NCBI RefSeq assembly: GCF_014138285.1
Contig: NZ_JACGXN010000002.1
Span: 62,001-126,000, forward strand
Length of the DNA stretch: 64,000 nucleotides
Reading direction: 5' to 3'
Source of the DNA: Phyllobacterium myrsinacearum
GTDB lineage: Bacteria > Pseudomonadota > Alphaproteobacteria > Rhizobiales > Rhizobiaceae
In this document: one piece after another, positions 16,147 to 23,643 of the stretch
How positions within the stretch are numbered: position 1 is the stretch's first letter
Layout of the letters: every line of letters begins with the position of its first letter
Notes under the pieces: generated by a model
Databases searched by the model: none
What the model saw: only the letters and a program-made list of their open reading frames with translations
What the model was told of the DNA's origin: nothing
Program-made: the position numbers and the translations under genes

Positions 16147-16802
16147 TGGGGACTGCTCTGGAACACCATAACAAGAATGAATTAAAGGCAGCAGCGGCAA
16201 TTGGAGGTCTTTTCGCCACTGGAACTGCCAACCGGAAAAAACAGATAAGCAAGGCGGGAAAACACGTTATACTTCTCTTCGCCGGCCTGTGTTTCTGCTC
16301 GTCGACCTTTTTGGGAACATCATTTGCCAATGATGATCCTGCGGTCATTCAAATGCAGGATGCGTCGGGCGGTGCCTTGGCCACCTTTAATCAGGAACAA
16401 CTCCGCAAGGAGTTTCCGATGCATGATCTGGTGACGGAAACCCCTTGGACCAATGGCGTTAAAATCCATTTCCGCGGTCCGTCGGTGAAAGAAATGGTAA
16501 CCAAGTACAAGATCGCGGACAAACCCAATCTCGAAGTTGCTGCTTTCGACAACTACATTATAAAAATTACCATGGAAGAGGTGGTTGAATTTGCACCCAT
16601 CGTCGCCCTTGAGCGGGCCTGCACCGACGCTGACAAAGAGAGCGGTGCCTGCGCGAAGGATCAGGATTTCCGACCTTTATCTCTCGATGACGGCGGGCCG
16701 TTCTACATTGTCTGGCCACTTTCCAAATTGCCAAAACCCTATATTCCAGCACGCAATTCCATATGGGTATGGTTTGCCACCTCGATTCGACCGGCTGACT
16801 GA
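16143..16802 (+). CDS. Exported protein resembling a molybdopterin-binding oxidoreductase domain
   Basis: The 219-residue product has a hydrophobic export segment at about 41-63 (HVILLFAGLCFCSSTFLGTS). Its mature domain of about 155 residues contains TNGVKIHFRGPSVKEMV, FDNYIIKITMEEVV and RNSIWVWFATSI, features that recall the sulfite-oxidase/YedY fold (Oxidored_molyb). It is too short for a full enzyme and I see no clear catalytic Cys; its two mature cysteines lie in a loop (ERACTDADKESGACAK). It may be a degenerate, ligand-sensing form. It is coupled by ATGA to the response regulator and lies 2 bp before the kinase, so it probably serves as the periplasmic input of that system. Confidence 0.6.
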   Translation: MMGTALEHHNKNELKAAAAIGGLFATGTANRKKQISKAGKHVILLFAGLCFCSSTFLGTSFANDDPAVIQMQDASGGALATFNQEQLRKEFPMHDLVTETPWTNGVKIHFRGPSVKEMVTKYKIADKPNLEVAAFDNYIIKITMEEVVEFAPIVALERACTDADKESGACAKDQDFRPLSLDDGGPFYIVWPLSKLPKPYIPARNSIWVWFATSIRPAD

Positions 16803-16804
16803 GC

Positions 16805-18037
16805 ATGAAGCTGGATAAGTATCTCGATCCGCTCTTCTATATTATTCTGATCGGAGCAGCGCTGCTCTGCGTCTGGTCCTTTGTCAGAGCGGATTTGTAC
16901 CGAATCCAGACAAACGAAATCATGAGTCAAACTTTTGAGGTTCAGGTTCGAGCCTCGCAGGCACGCGAAAAGATAGCCAGTATCAAGGGTTATCTCATGC
17001 TGGCGACCAAGACAGGCGATCCTGAACCGCGTCTGCTTCAGGAAGTGACGCTCATGAATTTCAATCTCAAATCGCTGGACCAGCTGGACTATGCGGACCG
17101 GTTCCTTGACGCGCCGGATATAGCGTCCCTGAAGAAAACCATCCTGACCGTAGATACAGTCCTCACCCCCCAGATCAAGGCAAGTGAGTTCGGCAAGGCA
17201 CTGAAGACCGTCCAGACCATCGAAACGGATATTTTCCGCACTGCCGGTTCGACGTTGGCCCATAGCATCACTCTCCAGGGAACGGCTACAATTGCGGCGG
17301 ATGTTGCCAGAAACAAGCTGCTCGGTGCCGCTGGCGCGCTTATCCTTGCAGGACTGTTGATTCACCAGCGCAGTCTTCTTGCCCGCCGCAAGGACCAGCA
17401 TATCCGCTCGTTCTCTGCACTGTTTGCCCACATGACACGGACCCGGATCGCCGCACTGCGCCTGTTTCTTGGTTATGTGGGAAACAATGCCATTCCCTCT
17501 TCGGAAATGACCGATGCGGCGCGCAGTACCATTGCCGAGCTTGAAAGCATCAACGAGGGGCTGATGATGATTGGCCACTCCAAGACCCAGTTCAAGAAGG
17601 TACCTCTCGGGGATCTGCTTGCAGATATCGTGTCGAAGAGCCCGATCAACCTGCAACTCGACGTCGAACAGGCCGCCCGGAACTCGCTTATTCCGGGCTC
17701 ACAATTCCATCTCATCATTGATGAACTGGTCCGCAACGCCACCAATGCGGTCGCCAGCCGATCTGATCCGGTCATCGCGATCAGAGCCAGTATCAATCGC
17801 CGCTTTCTGCAGCGCCCGCAACTGGTCCTCGTTGTCGCCGACAACGGTATCGGCATGAGCCCGTCCACGCTCGCGAAAGCCAAGGAGCCGTTCTTCTCGA
17901 CCAAAGCAGGCGTTCATCTCGGTCTCGGGCTGACAAACTGCATGGAACTGGTGAAAACCATGACAGGCAAGCTGAAAATTACATCAGTTCCGGATGTGGG
18001 CACCACAGTGCGTATCAGCTACGCGCTCGACAGCTAG
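16805..18037 (+). CDS. Membrane sensor histidine kinase
   Basis: In this 410-residue protein, TM1 (about 9-27) and TM2 (about 172-188) bracket a helical periplasmic domain of roughly 145 residues. The putative phosphoacceptor is H209 (LFAHMTRTRIAAL), unusual in lacking the Glu after His. The ATPase domain has an N box (DELVRNATNA, N311), G1 (VADNGIGMS), an F box (KEPFFSTK) and G2 (GLGLTNC). There is no HAMP domain. It follows the exported molybdopterin-like protein by 2 bp. The simplest model is that this protein binds the kinase periplasmic domain and the upstream response regulator is the partner. Confidence 0.85.
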   Translation: MKLDKYLDPLFYIILIGAALLCVWSFVRADLYRIQTNEIMSQTFEVQVRASQAREKIASIKGYLMLATKTGDPEPRLLQEVTLMNFNLKSLDQLDYADRFLDAPDIASLKKTILTVDTVLTPQIKASEFGKALKTVQTIETDIFRTAGSTLAHSITLQGTATIAADVARNKLLGAAGALILAGLLIHQRSLLARRKDQHIRSFSALFAHMTRTRIAALRLFLGYVGNNAIPSSEMTDAARSTIAELESINEGLMMIGHSKTQFKKVPLGDLLADIVSKSPINLQLDVEQAARNSLIPGSQFHLIIDELVRNATNAVASRSDPVIAIRASINRRFLQRPQLVLVVADNGIGMSPSTLAKAKEPFFSTKAGVHLGLGLTNCMELVKTMTGKLKITSVPDVGTTVRISYALDS

Positions 18038-18160
18038 AGCAAATTTGCGCTGACGAGCCCGGTTAAAGCCGGATTGTTCGAATTCGACAGAACCCGGCAT
18101 AGCTTTCTTCATATGTTTCAGGCTTGAATGCGGGTGCATGCAATCTGTCCGGCAGTAACA

Positions 18161-18904
18161 ATGAACATCTACAATCTATGGATGACAAAATTCGGTGCGC
18201 TGTCGCCGTTGAAACAGGTCGCGATCATGGTCGGCATGGCCACCATATCGGCAGATACCCTGGCTGTTGCGGCATTCTTCGTCATTGGCCTTGAAACGCC
18301 CCATCGGGTTGCCGCTGTCACAACGGCCATCGTTGTCCTCGTCAGCCTGCCGCTTGGCGCGTTTCTGGTCGGGCTGAATTACAAACTCAAGCAGCTTGCC
18401 GAGCAACTTGATCTCGAATCCCGCCGGGACGACCTGACCGGGCTGCTCAACCGGGCCGAATTCTATCTGCAGACGCAGCGCCTGTTTACGGCGTCGCGCC
18501 CCATCGACAGCGCTGGCGCCCTGCTCTACATCGATGCCGATCATTTCAAGGCAATCAACGACCGGTTCGGCCACGCCACGGGTGATAGCGTCATCCATGA
18601 GCTTGGCCGGGTCATCACGTCCAGTATCAGTGAGCGGGATCTTGCGGCGCGGATCGGCGGTGAGGAATTCACCGTCTTCCTGACGGATGCGGATCTCGGC
18701 CGGGCCAACTGGATCGCCCATAAAATCCTCATAGCCACGCGCAATATCGGCAGGGAACTCAGGCTCGACAGGACAACGATCACTGTGAGTATCGGTATTT
18801 CCCTGCATACACCTGGGCAATCACTGGAGGAGACGCTGGCCATTGCAGATAAATATCTCTATTCCGCCAAACATCAGGGCCGGAACAGGGTGGTCTACGG
18901 CTAG
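18161..18904 (+). CDS. Membrane diguanylate cyclase (GGDEF)
   Basis: Start MNIYNLWMTK at 18161. Two N-terminal helices (about 20-43 and 50-72) are followed by a GGDEF domain: DDLTGLLNRAEF, YIDADHFKAIND, GGEEF (166-170) and VSIGIS. The catalytic signature is intact, so it should make cyclic di-GMP. The allosteric RxxD I-site is missing (SERD at the expected position), so product inhibition is unlikely. It lies 123 bp after the kinase on the same strand and may be a target or a separate unit. Confidence 0.85.
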   Translation: MNIYNLWMTKFGALSPLKQVAIMVGMATISADTLAVAAFFVIGLETPHRVAAVTTAIVVLVSLPLGAFLVGLNYKLKQLAEQLDLESRRDDLTGLLNRAEFYLQTQRLFTASRPIDSAGALLYIDADHFKAINDRFGHATGDSVIHELGRVITSSISERDLAARIGGEEFTVFLTDADLGRANWIAHKILIATRNIGRELRLDRTTITVSIGISLHTPGQSLEETLAIADKYLYSAKHQGRNRVVYG

Positions 18905-18943
18905 AATTTTCGTGGATAATTGCCGTTGCAGGACGATCGTGCA

Positions 18944-19055
18944 TGGTTCGACAAGCTCACCATGAGGGAGAGTGAAGCTGCACGGATAATCGCAAAGATT
19001 GCAGGAATAGTTCCCTGCAGCCCTGCATTTCCCTCATGGTGAGCTTGTCGAACCA
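18944..19055. repeat. Inverted-repeat element (25-bp arms)
   Basis: A 25-bp arm beginning TGGTTCGACAAGCTCACC (18944-18968) is repeated exactly inverted at 19031-19055 (ending GAGCTTGTCGAACCA), with 62 nt between. The arm sequence is of a type I associate with dispersed REP-like palindromes of alphaproteobacteria. A tail GGTTTTGCAGCC-ATCAAT (19065-19082) recurs at 19767-19785, near a partial third copy. There is no coding sequence inside. Confidence 0.75.
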
Positions 19056-19124
19056 CGCACCCGAGGTTTTGCAGCCATCAATAGACAAACTCATACCCTA
19101 ACCCCTTTCACCCGCTTTATTTTC

Positions 19125-19369
19125 CCACTATGGTCCGCGACGAGACCAGTCGAAACGGATCGGTCTTGGGGCGTAGAAACTCCTTCCAAGAGCGGTCGGT
19201 GTCGACCGCAAAGGCACCTCCTCAACTTATGGTCGGGGAGGCCTCGGCGTATGTCCAGAGCTTCGGCTTAAAGGCCGTGGCGGTCGTCTCTTGGCGATTT
19301 TCTAACTCCCCGGTCACCAGAGGCTAAACCTCGGGTGACCACTTTCCTCGCGAAACAAGGGAGTGCGTC
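19125..19369 (+). ncRNA. Candidate structured leader or small RNA of unknown class
   Basis: This GC-rich stretch between the repeat and the small membrane protein gene contains several strong local helices. GACC...GGTC lies at about 19140-19163. GCGGTCG-gtgt-CGACCGC lies near 19190-19210, and CCTCC...GGGGAGG near 19218-19243. A stem GGTCACC/GGTGACC encloses GAGG/CCTC (19312-19340). The sequence ends GGGAG, 7 nt before the start at 19370. It does not match any riboswitch consensus I know (TPP, cobalamin, M-box, yybP, glycine, SAM, MOCO, guanidine). The 65-codon frame inside looks non-coding. It could be a cis-regulatory leader of the following gene or an independent RNA. Confidence 0.4.
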
Positions 19370-19696
19370 ATGACCGATTACAATTTCTGGCAGGATTTCT
19401 TCGATACATACCAGTCATTGTCGGACTGGCTCAAAATTCTATGGCTGATCGTTCCGCCCGCCTTCGTGCTGGGGCTGGTAGCATTGACCATGCGGTTTCG
19501 CATCGAGAGTAAGCGAGCGGAGAAAGGGTTGGATGGGGAGTTGATCTATTCGCTCCACCGCGATGCGCATAACCGGATTCACATTGTCAGTCATGTCGGG
19601 CGTGTGGGGCATAACCCATCGCTGCTTTTTCTCGATCAGGGCGACGGGCATACTTTTGAACACCAGCAGATCGAACCGCCACCTATAAACCGGTAG
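19370..19696 (+). CDS. Small membrane protein of unknown function
   Basis: This 108-residue protein has one membrane helix (about 22-44: LKILWLIVPPAFVLGLVAL), a basic juxtamembrane segment (RFRIESKRAEKG), and a soluble tail with several His residues. The N-terminus, FWQDFFDTYQSLSDW, is aromatic. I do not recognise a family. It is preceded by the unusual structured leader and flanked on both sides by repeat copies. Confidence 0.6.
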   Translation: MTDYNFWQDFFDTYQSLSDWLKILWLIVPPAFVLGLVALTMRFRIESKRAEKGLDGELIYSLHRDAHNRIHIVSHVGRVGHNPSLLFLDQGDGHTFEHQQIEPPPINR

Positions 19697-19739
19697 CTCT
19701 GGAGTGCCTTGTCTGCGGTGTGATCCTGTAAGCTCAGGA

Positions 19740-19785
19740 ATCTCACCATGAGTCCGTGGTTCGACAGGTTTTGCAGCCGATCAAT
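19740..19785. repeat. Partial, degenerate copy of the inverted-repeat element
   Basis: CTCACCATGAG, GTGGTTCGACA and GGTTTTGCAGCC-gATCAAT recur here in altered order relative to 18944-19082. This marks a rearranged or decayed copy about 0.7 kb away. Confidence 0.5.
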
Positions 19786-19796
19786 GCATAAGGAGA

Positions 19797-19820
19797 GAGG
19801 CGGGACATCCATCCCGCCTC
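19797..19820 (-). terminator. Hairpin after the repeat-protein gene
   Basis: GAGGCGGGA (19797-19805), loop CATCCA, TCCCGCCTC (19812-19820): a 9-bp stem just beyond the stop at 19833 on the minus strand. Confidence 0.6.
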
Positions 19821-19832
19821 CCGTTTTCGGTG

Positions 19833-20690
19833 TTAGCTCTTCAGACGGGTGTTGCAGAGGCTGTAATAACCGCCACCCTTCTGGATCCACTTGAGGCCGC
19901 CAAGCGTGTTGTTCTGCTTGTTGGCATAATATTGCTCGAGGCAGGTATGCATGCGGGCCTTGCCAGCACTTTCGGTTGAGAACTTCGTAGAAACAGCGCG
20001 CGGGAAAGCCACGCCTTTTGGCGCTGCAGTCGTGGCTGCTGGCGGCTCTTCCTTGTAGGTTGCTGTATCAGGAGCCGGAGCAGTGTCGTCATCCGTCGCG
20101 GTGGCAGCAGCGGTCGCACCGGAGCTGCACTGTGCCTTGCGGAAATCATTCCACTTGAGACCGCCCAGCGTTCCGGCCGTTTTCGCCGCCTGATACTTGG
20201 CACTGCATTCCTTCATGGTCAGCCCGCCGCCGGTGCTGGTATCTGCCGGAGCAGTGGCGGTCTTGGTTGCCTTGGTTGGTGTTGCAGCTGGAGCGGTAGC
20301 GGCAGCATCACCACTGCACTGAGCCTTGCGGAAGTCATTCCATTTCTGACCGCCAAGTGTACCTGCCGTCTTGGCAGCCTGATACTTGGCGCTACATTCT
20401 TTCATGGTCAGCCCGCCAGCTGAATCAGCAGGGGCAGCAGCCTTGGGCGCTGCAGCCGTTGTCTTGGCAGCAGGCTTCGTCGGGGTCGCAGGGGCAGCAG
20501 CCGCAGGCGACGCGTCTGCGCACTGGGCTTTGCGGAAGTCATTCCACTTCAAGCCGCCGAGCGATCCCGCGTCCTTGGCCGCCTGATACTTCACGCTGCA
20601 TTCTTTTGCCGTGAGTGCATAGGCCGGTACAACCGTAAACGATGCGGCACCGATAATTCCGGCCAGAATAAGATTCCGGGTGATAGTCAT
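19833..20690 (-). CDS. Secreted protein with four Cys/Trp repeats
   Basis: This 285-residue protein has a signal peptide (about 1-25). Three near-identical 32-residue repeats follow at 26-57, 94-125 and 157-188, each of the form LTxKECSxKYQAAK, AGxLGG, KWNDFRKAQC. A diverged fourth copy spans about 246-279 (CLEQYY...TLGGLKW...C). Each repeat holds one Cys near each end, so one disulfide per repeat is likely. Linkers are Ala/Pro/Thr/Lys-rich and flexible. Lys-rich linkers and conserved Trp/Tyr suggest binding to polymer or cell wall, but this is inference. The family is common in Rhizobiales as hypothetical protein. It differs from PsiF, which is seen at 33411. Confidence 0.75.
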   Translation of the reverse strand: MTITRNLILAGIIGAASFTVVPAYALTAKECSVKYQAAKDAGSLGGLKWNDFRKAQCADASPAAAAPATPTKPAAKTTAAAPKAAAPADSAGGLTMKECSAKYQAAKTAGTLGGQKWNDFRKAQCSGDAAATAPAATPTKATKTATAPADTSTGGGLTMKECSAKYQAAKTAGTLGGLKWNDFRKAQCSSGATAAATATDDDTAPAPDTATYKEEPPAATTAAPKGVAFPRAVSTKFSTESAGKARMHTCLEQYYANKQNNTLGGLKWIQKGGGYYSLCNTRLKS

Positions 20691-21087
20691 TTTTGAACTC
20701 CCTCATTTCAACAGTGCACATTCAGAAACTGGCACCAACCATGGCTTCCCCCCGAAACCCATAGTCTTCCCATGTGATGAAATGATTATGGCTTAAATTG
20801 GAGAAGTAACCAATAGGAATTACGCATACGGAATATTCAAAAAATCTGACAGAATATTACAGTATTTCAAATAATTACGACAAAGTTTTGATACAATACT
20901 GACACAATACCCATATCAGACCAGCAACAAGAAAACGACCTGTCAAAAGAGAAAACCAGCACACGCGAAGAATCGGACACGCTTGACTGCCCTTTGACGC
21001 GGGTTATCAATCTTAAGTTGCTGAATTGATCCTTGAAACAAGGACGCGGCGGCGAGGCATTTACGTAGCCCGGTCTTTTGTTGTTAT
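20691..21087. other. AT-rich divergent promoter region
   Basis: 397 bp without a gene between the secreted repeat protein and hlyIII. A possible sigma-70 promoter for hlyIII is TTGACT (20983-20988), 16 nt, TATCAA (21005-21010). The stretch 20780-20920 is markedly AT-rich. I see no further repeat or RNA. Confidence 0.4.
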
Positions 21088-21795
21088 ATGAGGCAACGGA
21101 CCGACCTCAGGAAAACCTATTTGAACACGGAAACTTCGTTGCGCCCATCGCCCGCCCGTCCCTTACCGACACTTGCCTTCCGCAATTACACCGTGGCGGA
21201 ACTCTGGGCCGACGGGATTGTTCACATGACGGGCGTGACGCTGACAATCACCGGATCGATTCTGCTGCTCGCATTCGGAACAAAAGAGGCAACGCTCGGA
21301 GCCTATACGGCAACAGCCATATATCTTGCCACGCTCACCCTCTCCATGGGCCTCTCGGCAATTTACAACATATGGCCGATTTCACCGGTCAAAGCCTTTC
21401 TGCGGCGGTTCGACCATTCGGCGATCTACCTGCTGATAGCGGGGACCTATACGCCGCTCATGGCCAAGAGCGGCACGTGGTGGCTGCTTTCCACTGTCTG
21501 GACCATTGCGATAGCCGGCGTACTGTTGAAGCTCTTAAAGCCTGACCGCTTCGACAGGTTATCCATTTTGCTTTATCTGGCCTTGGGCTGGAGTGGCGTC
21601 GCGGCCTATCAGGAGCTGACAATGGCGCTTTCAGCCACAGTCCTGTGGCTGATCCTTGCGGGCGGCCTTGTCTATTCCTTTGGCGTAATCTTCCATGTCC
21701 TTGACAGGATGCCATTTCACAATGCGATCTGGCATGCCTTTGTTCTGACTGCAGCAAGCATCCACTTCGCCGCCATTTGCGCGGCTGTCGTCTAG
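21088..21795 (+). CDS. Hemolysin III / PAQR family membrane protein
   Basis: The 235-residue product (about 224 if a TTG at 21121, which follows AGGA, is the true start) has seven predicted helices. The HlyIII metal-site motifs are present: ELWADGIVH, FDHSAIYLLIAGTYTP, and the C-terminal FHNAIWHAFVLTAASIHF, which supplies the His ligands. Members are related to adiponectin/progestin receptors. Bacterial copies are not proven toxins and may have zinc-dependent hydrolase-like activity. It ends 12 bp before the GST-like gene, probably an operon. Confidence 0.85.
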   Translation: MRQRTDLRKTYLNTETSLRPSPARPLPTLAFRNYTVAELWADGIVHMTGVTLTITGSILLLAFGTKEATLGAYTATAIYLATLTLSMGLSAIYNIWPISPVKAFLRRFDHSAIYLLIAGTYTPLMAKSGTWWLLSTVWTIAIAGVLLKLLKPDRFDRLSILLYLALGWSGVAAYQELTMALSATVLWLILAGGLVYSFGVIFHVLDRMPFHNAIWHAFVLTAASIHFAAICAAVV

Positions 21796-21807
21796 GAGCG
21801 GAACAAG

Positions 21808-22431
21808 ATGAGCAAATATGTGCTGATTGGATCGGCCGGCAGCGGCTCAGTCATCATCGAACTGGCCCTCACCCGCGCGCAAGCCCCGTACGTTCTCGAA
21901 CAAATCCCCTATCTTGAACCCGGACCGGATCGCGAACGCCTGCTGGAGCTCAATCCTTTGGGTCAGGTGCCGACACTGATCATGCCCAACGGCGACGTTC
22001 TGACGGAGAGCGCCGCCATCATCCTGCATCTGGCCGATGCCTATCCGGACGCGGAATTGACGCCCTCGGGCAATGATCCACGTCGCTCGCAGTTCCTGCG
22101 CTGGCTTCTCTATATCGTGGGCGCCATATATCCCGTCTCGACATTTGGCGATGATCCCGCGCGCTGGGATCTGGATGACGACAACCAGAAACTATTCCGC
22201 AAAAGCCTTGAGCGATATCGCCTCAGCCTATGGAAGAACGTCGAAGAGGTTGCCGACGCACCCTGGTTCCTCGGTGAGAACTTCAGCGCCATCGACCTTT
22301 ATCTGGCTGTCATGCGAAACTGGCGGCCCGGACGCAGCGAATATGCCCGGCACTTCCCGAAGCTTTCCGCCATTGCAGACAATGTGAGCGATGACCTGGC
22401 ATTGGCGGCCATCCTCAAGCGGGATTATTGA
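21808..22431 (+). CDS. Glutathione S-transferase family protein
   Basis: The 207-residue protein has an N-terminal thioredoxin-like domain including LNPLGQVPTLIMPNG (cis-Pro) and LTESAAIILHLADAYP (the Glu-Ser glutathione-binding pair). Its helical C-terminal domain contains FLGENFSAIDLYLAVM. The N-terminal GSAGSGS replaces the usual catalytic Tyr/Ser/Cys loop, so the chemistry is uncertain. It sits 12 bp after hlyIII. Confidence 0.85.
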   Translation: MSKYVLIGSAGSGSVIIELALTRAQAPYVLEQIPYLEPGPDRERLLELNPLGQVPTLIMPNGDVLTESAAIILHLADAYPDAELTPSGNDPRRSQFLRWLLYIVGAIYPVSTFGDDPARWDLDDDNQKLFRKSLERYRLSLWKNVEEVADAPWFLGENFSAIDLYLAVMRNWRPGRSEYARHFPKLSAIADNVSDDLALAAILKRDY

Positions 22432-22672
22432 TCAGCCCCCGGTCATCAGATTGTTTGATCAACCAGACAGTAAACGCTCCTGCCATCTCGCGCAGAAATG
22501 CTGACATGGCAGGGTTGAGCCACGACGGAAAATAGGACAAGCTTACACCTGAACGGAAAGCTGCAGATTTTTCGTTGCAGGGCCTTTTCGTGAAAATAAA
22601 TACCCGGACCGATCACAATAATCGTGATTAAAAGGTCATATTAACTCGGGATATCCAAAGGGAACAAAAAGA

Positions 22673-23584
22673 ATGTCTACCAGCAAAGCCTTTCTCGGCG
22701 CGGCGCTCGCTCTGGCGCTTTCTATCGGATCTGCAGGCGCACAGGTCGTTGTTTCATCCAAGATCGATACCGAAGGCGGCGTCCTTGGCAATATCATTCT
22801 GGCAGTGCTGAACGCCAACAAGATCGCCACCACCGACCGCATTCAGCTTGGCGCTACGCCGATCGTCCGCAAGGCGATTACAGCCAAGGAAATCGACATT
22901 TATCCCGAATATACCGGCAATGCCGCGTTCTTCTTCGAAAAGGCGGATGATCCCGCGTGGAAAGATGCTGCCAAGGCATATGAGACGGCAAAGAAGCTCG
23001 ACTATGACGCCAACAAGATTGTCTGGCTGACACCTTCGCCCGCCAACAACACCTGGGCTATCGCACTGCGCAAGGAAGTCGCAGACGCTGAAAAGCTCAC
23101 AACGCTTTCCGATTTTGGCAAATATGTCACCAATGGCGGTACAATCGTGCTTGCGGCCTCGTCCGAGTTCGTCAATTCGGCTGCCGCCTTGCCCGCTTTC
23201 CAGAAGACCTACGGCTTTACCCTGAAATCCGACCAGCTCATCACGCTCTCGGGTGGTGATACGGCTGCGACGATTGCCGCTGCTGCCAACAAGACCAACG
23301 GAGCCAACGCAGCAATGGTTTACGGCACCGACGGCGGCATTGCTCCGTCCGGTCTGGTCGTTCTGCAGGATGACAAGGGCGTTCAGCCGGTTTACCAGCC
23401 AGCCCCGATCATTCGCGAGGCCGTTTTGAAGGAACACCCGGAGATTGAAGGTCTGCTGAAGCCGGTTTTCGAAAAGCTCGATCTCGTTACGCTGCAGGAA
23501 CTCAACGGCCGCGTACAGGTTGGCGGTGAACCGGCAAAGTCCGTTGCGGAAGACTTCCTGAAGAAGAACGGCTTCCTCAAGTAG
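22673..23584 (+). CDS. osmF: Osmoprotectant ABC transporter, substrate-binding protein (OsmF/YehZ type)
   Basis: The 303-residue protein has a signal peptide (about 1-23) and the glycine-betaine/choline-binding (OpuAC-like) domain: SSKIDTEGGVLGNII, KAITAKEIDIYPEYTGNA, LTPSPANNTWAIAL and VYGTDGGIAPSGLVVL. It delivers a quaternary amine or related compatible solute to the permeases below. First gene of a four-gene operon (binding protein, permease, ATPase, permease) with the E. coli yehZYXW gene set. A strong hairpin (23603-23627) separates it from the next gene, which can raise its level relative to the membrane parts. Confidence 0.87.
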   Translation: MSTSKAFLGAALALALSIGSAGAQVVVSSKIDTEGGVLGNIILAVLNANKIATTDRIQLGATPIVRKAITAKEIDIYPEYTGNAAFFFEKADDPAWKDAAKAYETAKKLDYDANKIVWLTPSPANNTWAIALRKEVADAEKLTTLSDFGKYVTNGGTIVLAASSEFVNSAAALPAFQKTYGFTLKSDQLITLSGGDTAATIAAAANKTNGANAAMVYGTDGGIAPSGLVVLQDDKGVQPVYQPAPIIREAVLKEHPEIEGLLKPVFEKLDLVTLQELNGRVQVGGEPAKSVAEDFLKKNGFLK

Positions 23585-23602
23585 ATCAGACACTTGGCTG
23601 GA

Positions 23603-23627
23603 GACAGGGCGGGTTTCCCGCCCTGTC
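23603..23627 (+). promoter_or_regulatory. Intra-operon hairpin after osmF
   Basis: GACAGGGCGGG, loop TTT, CCCGCCCTGTC: an 11-bp stem without a T-run. It is more likely an mRNA-stabilising or partial termination element than a full terminator. Confidence 0.65.
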
Positions 23628-23643
23628 CGGTAAGAGGGAGACC

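Noticed and set aside
19130..19327. 65-codon frame in the structured leader
   Set aside because: No ribosome-binding site, no hydrophobic or domain pattern, and it coincides with strong RNA helices.
19833..20690. Spaced repeats resembling a CRISPR or tandem DNA array
   Set aside because: The repeats are in frame, about 190-200 bp apart, and encode the protein repeats of one secreted protein.
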